Assembly (NCBI GenBank): GCA_043736155.1
Contig: JAYTDA010000286.1
Span: 1-29,587 of the forward strand
DNA length: 29,587 nt
Source of the DNA: JANNRR01 sp043736155
Lineage (GTDB): Bacteria; Pseudomonadota; Alphaproteobacteria; Rhodobacterales; Rhodobacteraceae
Direction of reading: 5' to 3'
The translations under genes and the position numbers were made by a program. Shown piece by piece: positions 23,537 to 29,587 of this stretch (position 1 is its first letter; the number at the start of each line of letters is the position of its first letter). The notes under the pieces are model-generated. The model worked only from the letters and a program-made list of their open reading frames with translations, ran no database searches and was not told the origin of the DNA.

Positions 23537-23581
23537 AATTCCCTATGCTCGGAATTTTACAGGAAAAACACTTGATGGCAA
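23537..23581 (-). promoter_or_regulatory. Promoter and putative operator of the XRE-type regulator gene
   Basis: On the minus strand TTGCCA (23576-23581), 16 nt and TAAAAT (23554-23559) form a good sigma-70 promoter, starting transcription near 23547. The inverted repeat AATTCC (23537-23542) / GGAATT (23551-23556) with an 8-nt centre overlaps the -10 and start site. TTTACA occurs twice (23532-23537 and 23556-23561). This arrangement suggests negative autoregulation. Confidence 0.5.
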
Positions 23582-23608
23582 AGACTTGAAATACCCATTG
23601 CAAACAAA

Positions 23609-23630
23609 GGCGCGCCATTTCTGGCGCGCC
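23609..23630 (-). terminator. Rho-independent terminator of the hydA-ABC operon
   Basis: On the minus strand, GGCGCGCC, a 6-nt loop (AGAAAT) and GGCGCGCC form a perfect 8-bp GC stem followed at once by TTTGTTTG. It lies 19 nt after the binding-protein stop codon (23649-23651), so it ends the operon and insulates the downstream XRE-type gene. Confidence 0.9.
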
Positions 23631-23648
23631 CCTGTCGTGTGTCAGGGC

Positions 23649-24632
23649 CTATTGTAGCGCCTTGTCGGTGATCGCATGGGTCCAGGCACCTTCCGGCTCC
23701 TTGGTGATCACCGGGTCGGAGCCGCCAGCCAAGAGGGTGGCGACGGTGCGTTTGTAATCCGCCTCGTCCAGTGCGCCGTTGCTGCCGGCGGTCAGCTTGG
23801 CCACTTCGGCCATCATGGTTTTCTGGTGGCCTTCGGTCTGGGCACCGGTTTCATCGGCCTCCAGCACGATCATCGCGGCTTCGTCCGGGTTGGCTTCGGC
23901 ATATTTCCAGCCCTTCATCGAGGCGCGGACAAACCGCACCATCTTGTCTTCAAACGCCGCATCTTTCAGATTGTCTTCCAGCACATACAGCCCGTCTTCC
24001 AGCGTGGCGACGCCCTGTTCCTCGTATTTGAATGTCACCAGATCGTCGGCGCTGACGCCGGCTTCCAGCACCTGATGGTATTCGTTGTAGGTCATGGTGG
24101 AAATGCAGGCAGCCTGCTTTTGCAACAGCGGATCGACGTTGAACCCCTGCTTCAACACCGTCACACCCCCGGCAGAGCCATCGGTTTTCAGACCCAGCTG
24201 GCTCATCCACGACAGGAACGGATATTCGTTGCCAAAGAACCAGACCCCCAGCGTCTTGTCGGCAAAATAGGCAGGGGTGGTTATGCCGCTTTCCTTCAGG
24301 CAGGTCAGCATCAGACCCGAAGATTTGAACGGCTGGGCAATATTCACCAGCGGCAGACCCTGTTCGCGGGCAGCCAGCGCCGATGGCAACCAGTCGATCA
24401 CCACATCAGCACCGCCACCGGCAATCACCTGGCCGGGGGCAATGTCGGGGCCGCCCGGCTTGATCGTGACATTCAGGTCTTCTTCGCCATAAAACCCTTT
24501 GGCCGCAGCCACATAGTACCCGGCAAACTGCGCCTGGGTGACCCATTTCAGTTGCAGCGTCACATCATCGGCAGCCCAGGCCCCACCGGCGAGGAAAGAG
24601 GCGGCAACCGCCCCGGTCAAGATCTTCTTCAT
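23649..24632 (-). CDS. NMT1/THI5-type ABC transporter substrate-binding protein
   Basis: A 327-residue periplasmic binding protein of the family that binds thiamine-precursor pyrimidines, taurine/sulfonates and related small molecules. The signal peptide spans about residues 1-21 (MKKILTGAVAASFLAGGAWA). The mature start VTLQLKWVTQAQFAGYYVA, followed by AAKGFYGEEDLNVTIKPGGP, is diagnostic of NMT1/THI5 (ThiY-like) proteins. I chose ATG 24632 with AAGGGAG upstream; an in-frame start at 24665 overlaps the permease end. It is the last gene of the operon headed by hydA or a gene further upstream. That context makes uracil, thymine, a dihydropyrimidine or a hydantoin the likely ligand. Confidence 0.9.
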   Translation of the reverse strand: MKKILTGAVAASFLAGGAWAADDVTLQLKWVTQAQFAGYYVAAAKGFYGEEDLNVTIKPGGPDIAPGQVIAGGGADVVIDWLPSALAAREQGLPLVNIAQPFKSSGLMLTCLKESGITTPAYFADKTLGVWFFGNEYPFLSWMSQLGLKTDGSAGGVTVLKQGFNVDPLLQKQAACISTMTYNEYHQVLEAGVSADDLVTFKYEEQGVATLEDGLYVLEDNLKDAAFEDKMVRFVRASMKGWKYAEANPDEAAMIVLEADETGAQTEGHQKTMMAEVAKLTAGSNGALDEADYKRTVATLLAGGSDPVITKEPEGAWTHAITDKALQ

Positions 24633-24661
24633 TGTTGTACTCCCTTGTTTACCTTGAGTTT

Positions 24662-25513
24662 TCACGCTCGCCCCCGTTGCGAGGGGTGCCAGAACGTGAC
24701 CCCCTTCTCTATCAATGCTACAATGCCGTAAAATGCCGAACCCGCAAGGGCCGCCACGGTGATTTCAGCCCAGACCATGTCGAGGCCCAGCTTGCCGACC
24801 TCGGTTGAAATGCGAAACCCCATGCCCCGGATCGGCGAGCCGAAAAATTCGGCAACGATGGCCCCGATCAGCGCCAGCGTGGTGGCAATCTTCAACCCGT
24901 TGAATACGAACGGCATCGCCGCAGGCAGCCGCAGTTTCAGCAGGCTTTGTGGGTAGCTTGCCCCATAGGTCGCCATCAGATCGCGCTGCATCGCATCTGA
25001 CGCGCGCAACCCCTCGAGGGTGTTGATCAGCACCGGAAAGAACACCATCACCACCACCACCGCGGCTTTGCTGTGCCAGTCGAACCCGAACCACATCACC
25101 AGAATGGGTGCGATGCCGATGATCGGCAGGGCTGCGACGAAATTGCCCACCGGCAACAGCCCGCGTTGCAGAAAGGGCGAGCGGTCGATGGCGACAGCCA
25201 ACCCGAACGCCGCACCACAACCGATGGCATAGCCCGACAGCGCCCCTTTGACGAAGGTCTGGATGAAATCGACCCACAGGATCGGCAGGTTGGCGGCGAA
25301 TGCGGCGGCGATGGCGGTTGGCGGCGGCAGGATCACGCCGGGCACCTGCAACCCGCGCACCATGCCCTCCCACACCACCAGCAGGGTCACGCCAAAGATC
25401 GCCGGCACCAGCAACCGGCCTTGCCGGCTTTGCACCAGCGCCGAATGCGACAGCCGCGCATTGGCCCACCAGCCCCCGGCCCAGACCAGCAGCGCCAGAA
25501 CCACCCAGATCAT
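24662..25513 (-). CDS. NMT1-type ABC transporter permease (second)
   Basis: A 283-residue inner-membrane permease of the SsuC/ThiX class (BPD_transp_1) with about six membrane segments. The first (residues 1-18, MIWVVLALLVWAGGWWA) is hydrophobic. The EAA-type loop is visible around RDLMATYGASYPQSLLKLRLP, then AAMPFVFNGLK. ATG 25513 sits in an ATGA overlap with the preceding permease stop (25510-25513). The frame happens to remain open for a further 800 nt upstream, but that is antisense-free shadow over the other permease and not a fusion. The two permeases should form the membrane channel of the importer. Confidence 0.9.
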   Translation of the reverse strand: MIWVVLALLVWAGGWWANARLSHSALVQSRQGRLLVPAIFGVTLLVVWEGMVRGLQVPGVILPPPTAIAAAFAANLPILWVDFIQTFVKGALSGYAIGCGAAFGLAVAIDRSPFLQRGLLPVGNFVAALPIIGIAPILVMWFGFDWHSKAAVVVVMVFFPVLINTLEGLRASDAMQRDLMATYGASYPQSLLKLRLPAAMPFVFNGLKIATTLALIGAIVAEFFGSPIRGMGFRISTEVGKLGLDMVWAEITVAALAGSAFYGIVALIEKGVTFWHPSQRGRA

Positions 25514-26373
25514 CGCGCCAACCCCATCCGCTTCAGTGTCACCCGCTGGATCAGCCCGATCCCCCCGACCAAAGCCGCCGCGACAATCGCCGCCCCGAAC
25601 AGCGCTGACCAGATCTGCACCGTCTGGCCATAATAGCTGCCGCTGAGCAGCCGTGCCCCCAGCCCCGCCACCGCCCCCGTGGGCAATTCGCCGACGATGG
25701 CCCCGACCAGTGACGCCGCAATCCCCACCTTCAGCGAGGTGAACAGATAGGGCAGCGACGCCGGAAACCGCAATTTCCACAGGGTTTGCGGGGCCGAGGC
25801 GTTCCAGGTCTTCATCTGGTCCAGTTGCATCGCATCCGGGCTGCGCATTCCCTTGACCAGTCCAACCACCACCGGGAAAAAGCACAGATAGGCGGAAATG
25901 ATTGCCTTGGGCAGCAGCCCGGAAATCCCTACCGAGTTCAGCACCACGATCACCATCGGCGCAATCGCCAGAATCGGAATGGTCTGGCTGGCAATCGCCC
26001 AGGGCATCACCGAAAGGTCCATCGCCTTGTTGTGTACAATGCCGATCGCCAGCAGGATGCCCGCGCCAGAGCCGATGGCAAACCCCAGCAGCGTTGCCGA
26101 CAGGGTGATCCAGGCATGATAGACCAGCGATTTCTTTGAGGTTACCGCTTTCATCACCGTGGTGTTCCACAATTCCCGCGCCACCTGATGCGGCGCGGGC
26201 AGCACCGGGCGTTCCTGATCGTAGCTGGCGGCAATGACTTGGGCAAACGACACCTCCACCCCCGCCCGCGCCGCCTGATCGCGGGTCCAGGCGGCGTTCA
26301 GCGGGATGCAGGCCAGATACCAACCGGCCAGAATGACCAGCAGCACCGTCAGGATCGGCAGCAACCGCCTCAT
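25510..26373 (-). CDS. NMT1-type ABC transporter permease (first)
   Basis: A 287-residue permease related to the next gene product. The N-terminal membrane segment (LLPILTVLLVILAGWYLACI) is followed by a periplasmic stretch of about 50 residues, then the BPD_transp_1 core. The EAA-type loop reads LDQMKTWNASAPQTLWKLRF, then PASLPYLFTSLK. ATG 26373 overlaps the stop of the SMR-like gene (26370-26373), coupling the two. Paired, non-identical permeases are usual in hydroxymethylpyrimidine and related importers. The frame upstream of 26373 is open but encodes no conserved sequence. Confidence 0.9.
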   Translation of the reverse strand: MRRLLPILTVLLVILAGWYLACIPLNAAWTRDQAARAGVEVSFAQVIAASYDQERPVLPAPHQVARELWNTTVMKAVTSKKSLVYHAWITLSATLLGFAIGSGAGILLAIGIVHNKAMDLSVMPWAIASQTIPILAIAPMVIVVLNSVGISGLLPKAIISAYLCFFPVVVGLVKGMRSPDAMQLDQMKTWNASAPQTLWKLRFPASLPYLFTSLKVGIAASLVGAIVGELPTGAVAGLGARLLSGSYYGQTVQIWSALFGAAIVAAALVGGIGLIQRVTLKRMGLAR

Positions 26374-26705
26374 GCCCCGCGCCCCTGTGACCAGACGATC
26401 AGCGCCACTGCCACCACCCCCAGGGCAATTCCCGCCCATTGCAGCGCTGTTGGCCGTTCGGCGAAAAACACCACGGCAACCAGCGTCGCCAGCACCAGTT
26501 GCAGCACCGCCGACACCGATATTGCCACCGCCATCCCGCTTTCGCGCATCAGCCGCACCATCATCAGATTGCCGACACCATACAGCACCAGCGAGGCCAC
26601 CATCAGCCAGACCTGATCCGTCGCCACATAGGACCGGATCGCACTGGCGGCGGTCAGAAAGATCACCATTGCGCCGCCCAGCCACAGCATCGCGCCCCCG
26701 CTCAT
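26370..26705 (-). CDS. Small four-helix membrane protein, SMR/EamA-like
   Basis: A 111-residue hydrophobic protein with four predicted membrane helices: about 5-24, 33-50, 60-80 and 87-106. The last half (ISVSAVLQLVLATLVAVVFF, then AERPTALQWAGIALGVVAVALIVW) matches the end of small multidrug resistance/DMT-type transporters. The Glu of EmrE helix 1 (Glu14) is not obvious, because helix 1 here (LWLGGAMVIFLTAASAIRSYV) lacks an acidic residue. It is embedded between the ATPase and permease genes and overlaps the latter by 4 nt. It may be an accessory subunit of the importer or an exporter of a pathway product. The ribosome site is weak, so translation is probably coupled. Confidence 0.75.
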   Translation of the reverse strand: MSGGAMLWLGGAMVIFLTAASAIRSYVATDQVWLMVASLVLYGVGNLMMVRLMRESGMAVAISVSAVLQLVLATLVAVVFFAERPTALQWAGIALGVVAVALIVWSQGRGA

Positions 26706-26723
26706 GGCCGTATCCCGCGGCGA

Positions 26724-27515
26724 TCACACATCGCCATGCCCCGCCCGAAGCCCTTCACGCACCCGTTGCGCTACTGCGATGAACGCGGCTGAATCGCGAA
26801 TCTCCAAGGGCCGGTCGCGGGGCAGCGGGCTGTCGATCACATCGGTGATGCGGCCGGGACGCGGGCTCATCACCACGATCCTGGTGCTCAGGTAGACCGC
26901 TTCCGGGATCGAATGGGTGACAAAGCCGATGGTCTTTTCGGTGCGTTTCCATAGGGCCAGCAGTTGTTCATTCAGGTAGTCCCGCACAATCTCGTCCAGC
27001 GCGCCAAACGGCTCATCCATCAGCAGGATGTCGGCATCAAACGCCAGTGCGCGGGCAATCGAGGCGCGCTGCTGCATACCGCCGGAAAGCTGCCAGGGGA
27101 ACTTGCCGCCAAAGCCGTCAAGCTCGACCAGCGCCAGCACTTTTCGAACCCTCTCCTCCTGTTCCGCCTTGGAAAACCCGATGATTTCCAGCGGCAACCT
27201 CACATTTCCTGCAATCGTGCGCCAGGGATACAGCCCCGCCGCCTGAAACACATAGCCATAGGCCCGCGCCTGCCGCGCCGCCTCGGGGGTCATGCCGTTG
27301 ACCGTCAACGTGCCAGAAGTGGGCTGTTCCAACGCCGCAATGGCGCGCAAAAGCGTGGTCTTGCCACAGCCGGACGGCCCGATGAAGCTGACAAACTCAC
27401 CCTTGCCGATGGTCAGGTTGATGTCCTTCAGTGCCTGTACCGGCCCGTCGGCGGTCTGAAACACCAGATCAAGGCCGCGTGCCTCGATCACCGGTGGCGA
27501 TGTCGTATCTCTCAT
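26724..27515 (-). CDS. NMT1-type ABC transporter ATP-binding protein
   Basis: A 263-residue ATPase of the SsuB/TauB/ThiZ class powering the importer encoded downstream. Walker A GPSGCGKT lies at 46-53. Other motifs are the Q-loop in YGYVFQAAGLYPWRT, signature LSGGMQQR, Walker B ILLMDEPFGALDE and switch histidine in FVTHSIPEAVYLS. The short C-terminus without a TOBE domain is typical of this class. I chose ATG 27515 (MRDTTSPPVIEARG), 28 nt after the decarboxylase stop. An in-frame start at 27578 would overlap the decarboxylase and add a poorly conserved Gly/Arg-rich tail. The following SMR-like gene begins 18 nt downstream. Confidence 0.92.
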   Translation of the reverse strand: MRDTTSPPVIEARGLDLVFQTADGPVQALKDINLTIGKGEFVSFIGPSGCGKTTLLRAIAALEQPTSGTLTVNGMTPEAARQARAYGYVFQAAGLYPWRTIAGNVRLPLEIIGFSKAEQEERVRKVLALVELDGFGGKFPWQLSGGMQQRASIARALAFDADILLMDEPFGALDEIVRDYLNEQLLALWKRTEKTIGFVTHSIPEAVYLSTRIVVMSPRPGRITDVIDSPLPRDRPLEIRDSAAFIAVAQRVREGLRAGHGDV

Positions 27516-27543
27516 CCGATCATTCCGCCGTTCCCGCTGACCA

Positions 27544-28953
27544 TCACCGCCGCCCCACTTCCCGCCAGCATTCCTCAATCTCGCTCAACAATTCCTCGAT
27601 ATCCGCATCCTCTGTCGCACAACTGCTGATCGACACCCGGATGATGGCGCGGCCTTTCCAGACCCCGTGCGACGGATAGCACCGTCCACGGGCATGGATG
27701 GCAGCCAGCAAGGCACCCGTCAATCCATCCGCCGAAGCCCCTTCGCCACAGGCGAAAGCCACCTGATTGGACCAGGGTCGGTTCATCACCACCAGCCCTT
27801 CAACCTTGCCCAATCCTTCCGCCACCCGCGCCGCCATGGCACAATGCCGGGCGATCAGGGCGCGCACACCATCCTGGCCCAGGGTGCGCAGAATGGCGTA
27901 ACTCGCCACCCCCCGCGCCCGGCGCGACAGTTCCATCACCGAGTCCGACGGGTTCCAGGCGTCGCCGCTTGCCGGCAGATAGGCGGCAGGGGCCGTCATC
28001 GCCTGCACCAGATCGGCGCGGTTGCGCACGATCACCACGCCGCTGTCATAAGGCGCACTCAGCCATTTGTGCAGATCAACCGCCCAGCTGTCGGCCAGTT
28101 CCACCCCCGCCGTGCGCCCCCGCAGCCCGGGCACTGCCTGCAGCCACAGGCCAAAGGCGCCATCGACATGCACCCAGGCCCCCTGTGCCTGCGCCATCGG
28201 GATCAGTTCGGCAAACGGATCAAATGCCCCGGAATTGATGTGGCCTGCCTGCAGCACCACCAATATCGGCCCCTTCAGCCCCGCCATCACCCGGGCGAAA
28301 TCATCCACCAGCATCCGCCCCTGATCGTCCACCGCCACCCTATGCACCCGTTTTGAGCCAAGTCCGGCATAGCGCAGTGCGGCATAGGGCGAGGAATGCG
28401 CCTCCTCCCCGATCACCACCTGAATCTCGGGCGCGCCAAACAGCCCGTCGGCCTCGACATCCCAATTTGCGCGGCGCAGCAGCGCCGAACGCGCCGCCAT
28501 GATGCCCACGGTGTTGGCCAGCGTTGCCCCGGTGACCAGCCCGGCACCCGCATTGGCGGGAAGGCCCAAAAGGTCGATAACCCAACGATACACCGCGTTT
28601 TCCGCCGCAGTCACTCCCGGTACCAAGGTCGCATAGGCGGTGTTTTGCCCCCAGGCAGAAGTCAAGATCTCCCCCGCTACCCCCGCCAGGTGCGAGCCAC
28701 CGATGACATAGCCGAAAAACCGCGGCGAGGTCATGCCGTTCAACCCCGGTTCAATCGCCGCCACCATGGCATCAATCACCGCCGCCGGGTCGCACGGCTC
28801 GCGGTTCAAATCGCCCCCCAGCCGCAGCGCCGCCTCTGCCGGGGTGATCTGCGGCGGAATCGGGCGGTTTGCGACATCGCCGCGATAGGCAATCGCATGG
28901 TCCAACGCTGTATTCAGCGCCGCCTCCAGCCTTGCGTCGATCCCCTGCGCCAT
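27544..28953 (-). CDS. Group II pyridoxal-phosphate-dependent decarboxylase
   Basis: A 469-residue PLP enzyme of the family that includes aromatic amino acid, glutamate, histidine and aspartate 1-decarboxylases. Motifs are SPRFFGYVIGGS near the N-terminus, TGATLANTVGIMAARSALL for cofactor phosphate, His186 in GEEAHSS stacking on the ring, Asp264 in VHVDGAFG, and Schiff-base Lys296 in DSWAVDLHKWLS. The usual HVDAA is HVDGA here. ATG 28953 shares one base with the hydA stop (TGATG), so synthesis is coupled to dihydropyrimidinase. An amino-acid decarboxylase is not a known step of reductive pyrimidine breakdown. Aspartate 1-decarboxylation to beta-alanine, or action on an unusual ureido/amino acid, are possibilities. 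The reaction is unproven. Confidence 0.85.
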   Translation of the reverse strand: MAQGIDARLEAALNTALDHAIAYRGDVANRPIPPQITPAEAALRLGGDLNREPCDPAAVIDAMVAAIEPGLNGMTSPRFFGYVIGGSHLAGVAGEILTSAWGQNTAYATLVPGVTAAENAVYRWVIDLLGLPANAGAGLVTGATLANTVGIMAARSALLRRANWDVEADGLFGAPEIQVVIGEEAHSSPYAALRYAGLGSKRVHRVAVDDQGRMLVDDFARVMAGLKGPILVVLQAGHINSGAFDPFAELIPMAQAQGAWVHVDGAFGLWLQAVPGLRGRTAGVELADSWAVDLHKWLSAPYDSGVVIVRNRADLVQAMTAPAAYLPASGDAWNPSDSVMELSRRARGVASYAILRTLGQDGVRALIARHCAMAARVAEGLGKVEGLVVMNRPWSNQVAFACGEGASADGLTGALLAAIHARGRCYPSHGVWKGRAIIRVSISSCATEDADIEELLSEIEECWREVGRR

Positions 28954-29587
28954 CACACCCCCGTCGCCGGAATGCCGGACCGCACCACCGGGCGCGGGGC
29001 CGTCAGCTCTTTCCATGCACTCAATGCCCGGTTCACCGCCGGTCGCGCCTCGCGGGCGACAAACTGGCCATGGCCCTCGCGGGTTTTCACCGCGCCATCC
29101 TCAATCGCCACCTGCCCACGCGTCAGGGTATAACGCGGCAGCCCCTTGACATGTTTGCCCTCGAACACGTTGTAATCAATCGCGGATTGTTGCGCCCCGG
29201 CGGTAATGGTCTTTTCCTTCAACGGGTCCCACACCACCAGATCGGCGTCCGCCCCCACCAGCACCGCACCCTTTTTCGGGTAACAATTCAGGATCTTGGC
29301 GATGTTGGTCGATGTCACCGCGACAAACTCGTTCATCGTCAGTCGCCCGGTCGCAACGCCGTGGGTCCAGAGCATCGGCATCCGATCCTCCAGCCCGCCG
29401 GTGCCGTTGGGGATCTTGGAGAAATCGCCGATGCCAAAGCGTTTCTGCGCCGTGGTAAAGGCGCAATGATCCGTTGCCACCACCGACAACGAGCCCGACT
29501 GCAACCCCGCCCATAGTGAGTCCTGATGATGTTTGGCGCGGAACGGCGGCGACATCACGCGGCGCGCCGCATGGTCCCAGTCGGGGT
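28953..29587 (-). CDS. hydA: Dihydropyrimidinase, C-terminal part (5' end outside window)
   Basis: The last 211 codons of a cyclic-amidohydrolase that opens dihydrouracil/dihydrothymine to N-carbamoyl-beta-amino acid. The frame runs off the right edge, so the N-terminal half is missing only because of the window. Dihydropyrimidinase signatures are visible: DWDHAARRVMSPPFR, VVATDHCAF (Asp metal ligand and catalytic residue), GIGDFSKIPNGTGGLEDRMPMLW, TSTNIAKILNCYPKKGAVLVGADADLVVWDP and NVFEGKHVKGLPRYTLTRGQ. The C-terminal tail PVVRSGIPATGV is complete. The binuclear-metal His and carbamylated Lys lie outside the window. It is coupled to the downstream decarboxylase through TGATG and is the first visible gene of the transport operon. 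Confidence 0.96.
   Translation of the reverse strand, partial: PDWDHAARRVMSPPFRAKHHQDSLWAGLQSGSLSVVATDHCAFTTAQKRFGIGDFSKIPNGTGGLEDRMPMLWTHGVATGRLTMNEFVAVTSTNIAKILNCYPKKGAVLVGADADLVVWDPLKEKTITAGAQQSAIDYNVFEGKHVKGLPRYTLTRGQVAIEDGAVKTREGHGQFVAREARPAVNRALSAWKELTAPRPVVRSGIPATGV

Noticed and set aside
23609..23630. Two GGCGCGCC copies as a recombination or attachment site
   Set aside because: GGCGCGCC is self-complementary, so two copies automatically form a hairpin. The T-rich tail on the minus strand and position right after an operon explain it fully as a terminator.
24662..26323. A 553-codon frame suggesting a fused double-length permease
   Set aside because: Only the last 283 residues are permease-like. 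The upstream part is out of frame with the neighbouring permease, and the ATGA at 25510-25513 marks two separate coupled genes.

Overview
The window is chromosomal DNA from a high-GC alphaproteobacterium, almost certainly a member of the Rhodobacteraceae (Rhodobacter/Gemmobacter/Pseudorhodobacter-like). The evidence is the protein sequences (ClpP, ClpX, AccB, a RutR-type regulator, HydA-linked PreT/PreA), the conserved alphaproteobacterial block of NDUFA12-family gene, mlaD, DUF2155 gene, aat and accC-accB, and dense ATGA/TGATG/TAATG coupled operons. No tRNA, rRNA, CRISPR array, insertion sequence or phage gene was seen, and no gene-free stretch exceeds 300 bases.

Layout. (1) 105-6964, minus strand: a compact operon of amidase, PotA-type ATPase, PotB/H-type permease, PotC/I-type permease, PotD/F-type binding protein and a second amidase. 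Its substrate is unknown. (2) 7223-9279, plus strand: clpP and clpX. (3) 9349-13159: NDUFA12-family gene, mlaD and a DUF2155 gene on plus, facing aat, accC and accB on minus. (4) 13368-15968, plus: preT-preA, the two subunits of NAD(P)-dependent dihydropyrimidine dehydrogenase. (5) 16035-18699, minus: an unrecognised Ala/Pro-rich protein and the potassium transporter kup. (6) 18817-22235: rutR (minus) diverges from a bauA-type beta-alanine:pyruvate aminotransferase (plus). A near-perfect RutR operator lies between them. A parDE toxin-antitoxin module, a BauB-like cupin and an ACT-domain protein follow, mostly overlapping. (7) 22232-23524, minus: an XRE-type regulator with a C-terminal short-chain acyl-CoA-regulator-like domain. 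(8) 23649-29587, minus: an operon entering from the right edge, with hydA (dihydropyrimidinase, 5' end outside the window), a group II PLP decarboxylase, and an NMT1/THI5-type ABC transporter (ATPase, two permeases, binding protein) with a small SMR/EamA-like membrane protein. It ends at a strong intrinsic terminator at 23609-23630.

How the genes work together. Regions 4, 6 and 8 encode most of the reductive pyrimidine pathway. Uptake is probably by the NMT1-type ABC transporter. PreTA reduces uracil/thymine to the dihydropyrimidine, HydA opens the ring to N-carbamoyl-beta-amino acid, and BauA transaminates beta-alanine to malonate semialdehyde. RutR is the likely uracil/thymine-sensing switch. 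Beta-ureidopropionase and malonate-semialdehyde dehydrogenase are not in the window. The points most worth attention are the PLP decarboxylase and SMR-like protein co-transcribed with hydA and the transporter, the parDE module wedged between bauA and bauB with its own operator hairpin, and the amidase-ABC-amidase operon of unknown substrate.
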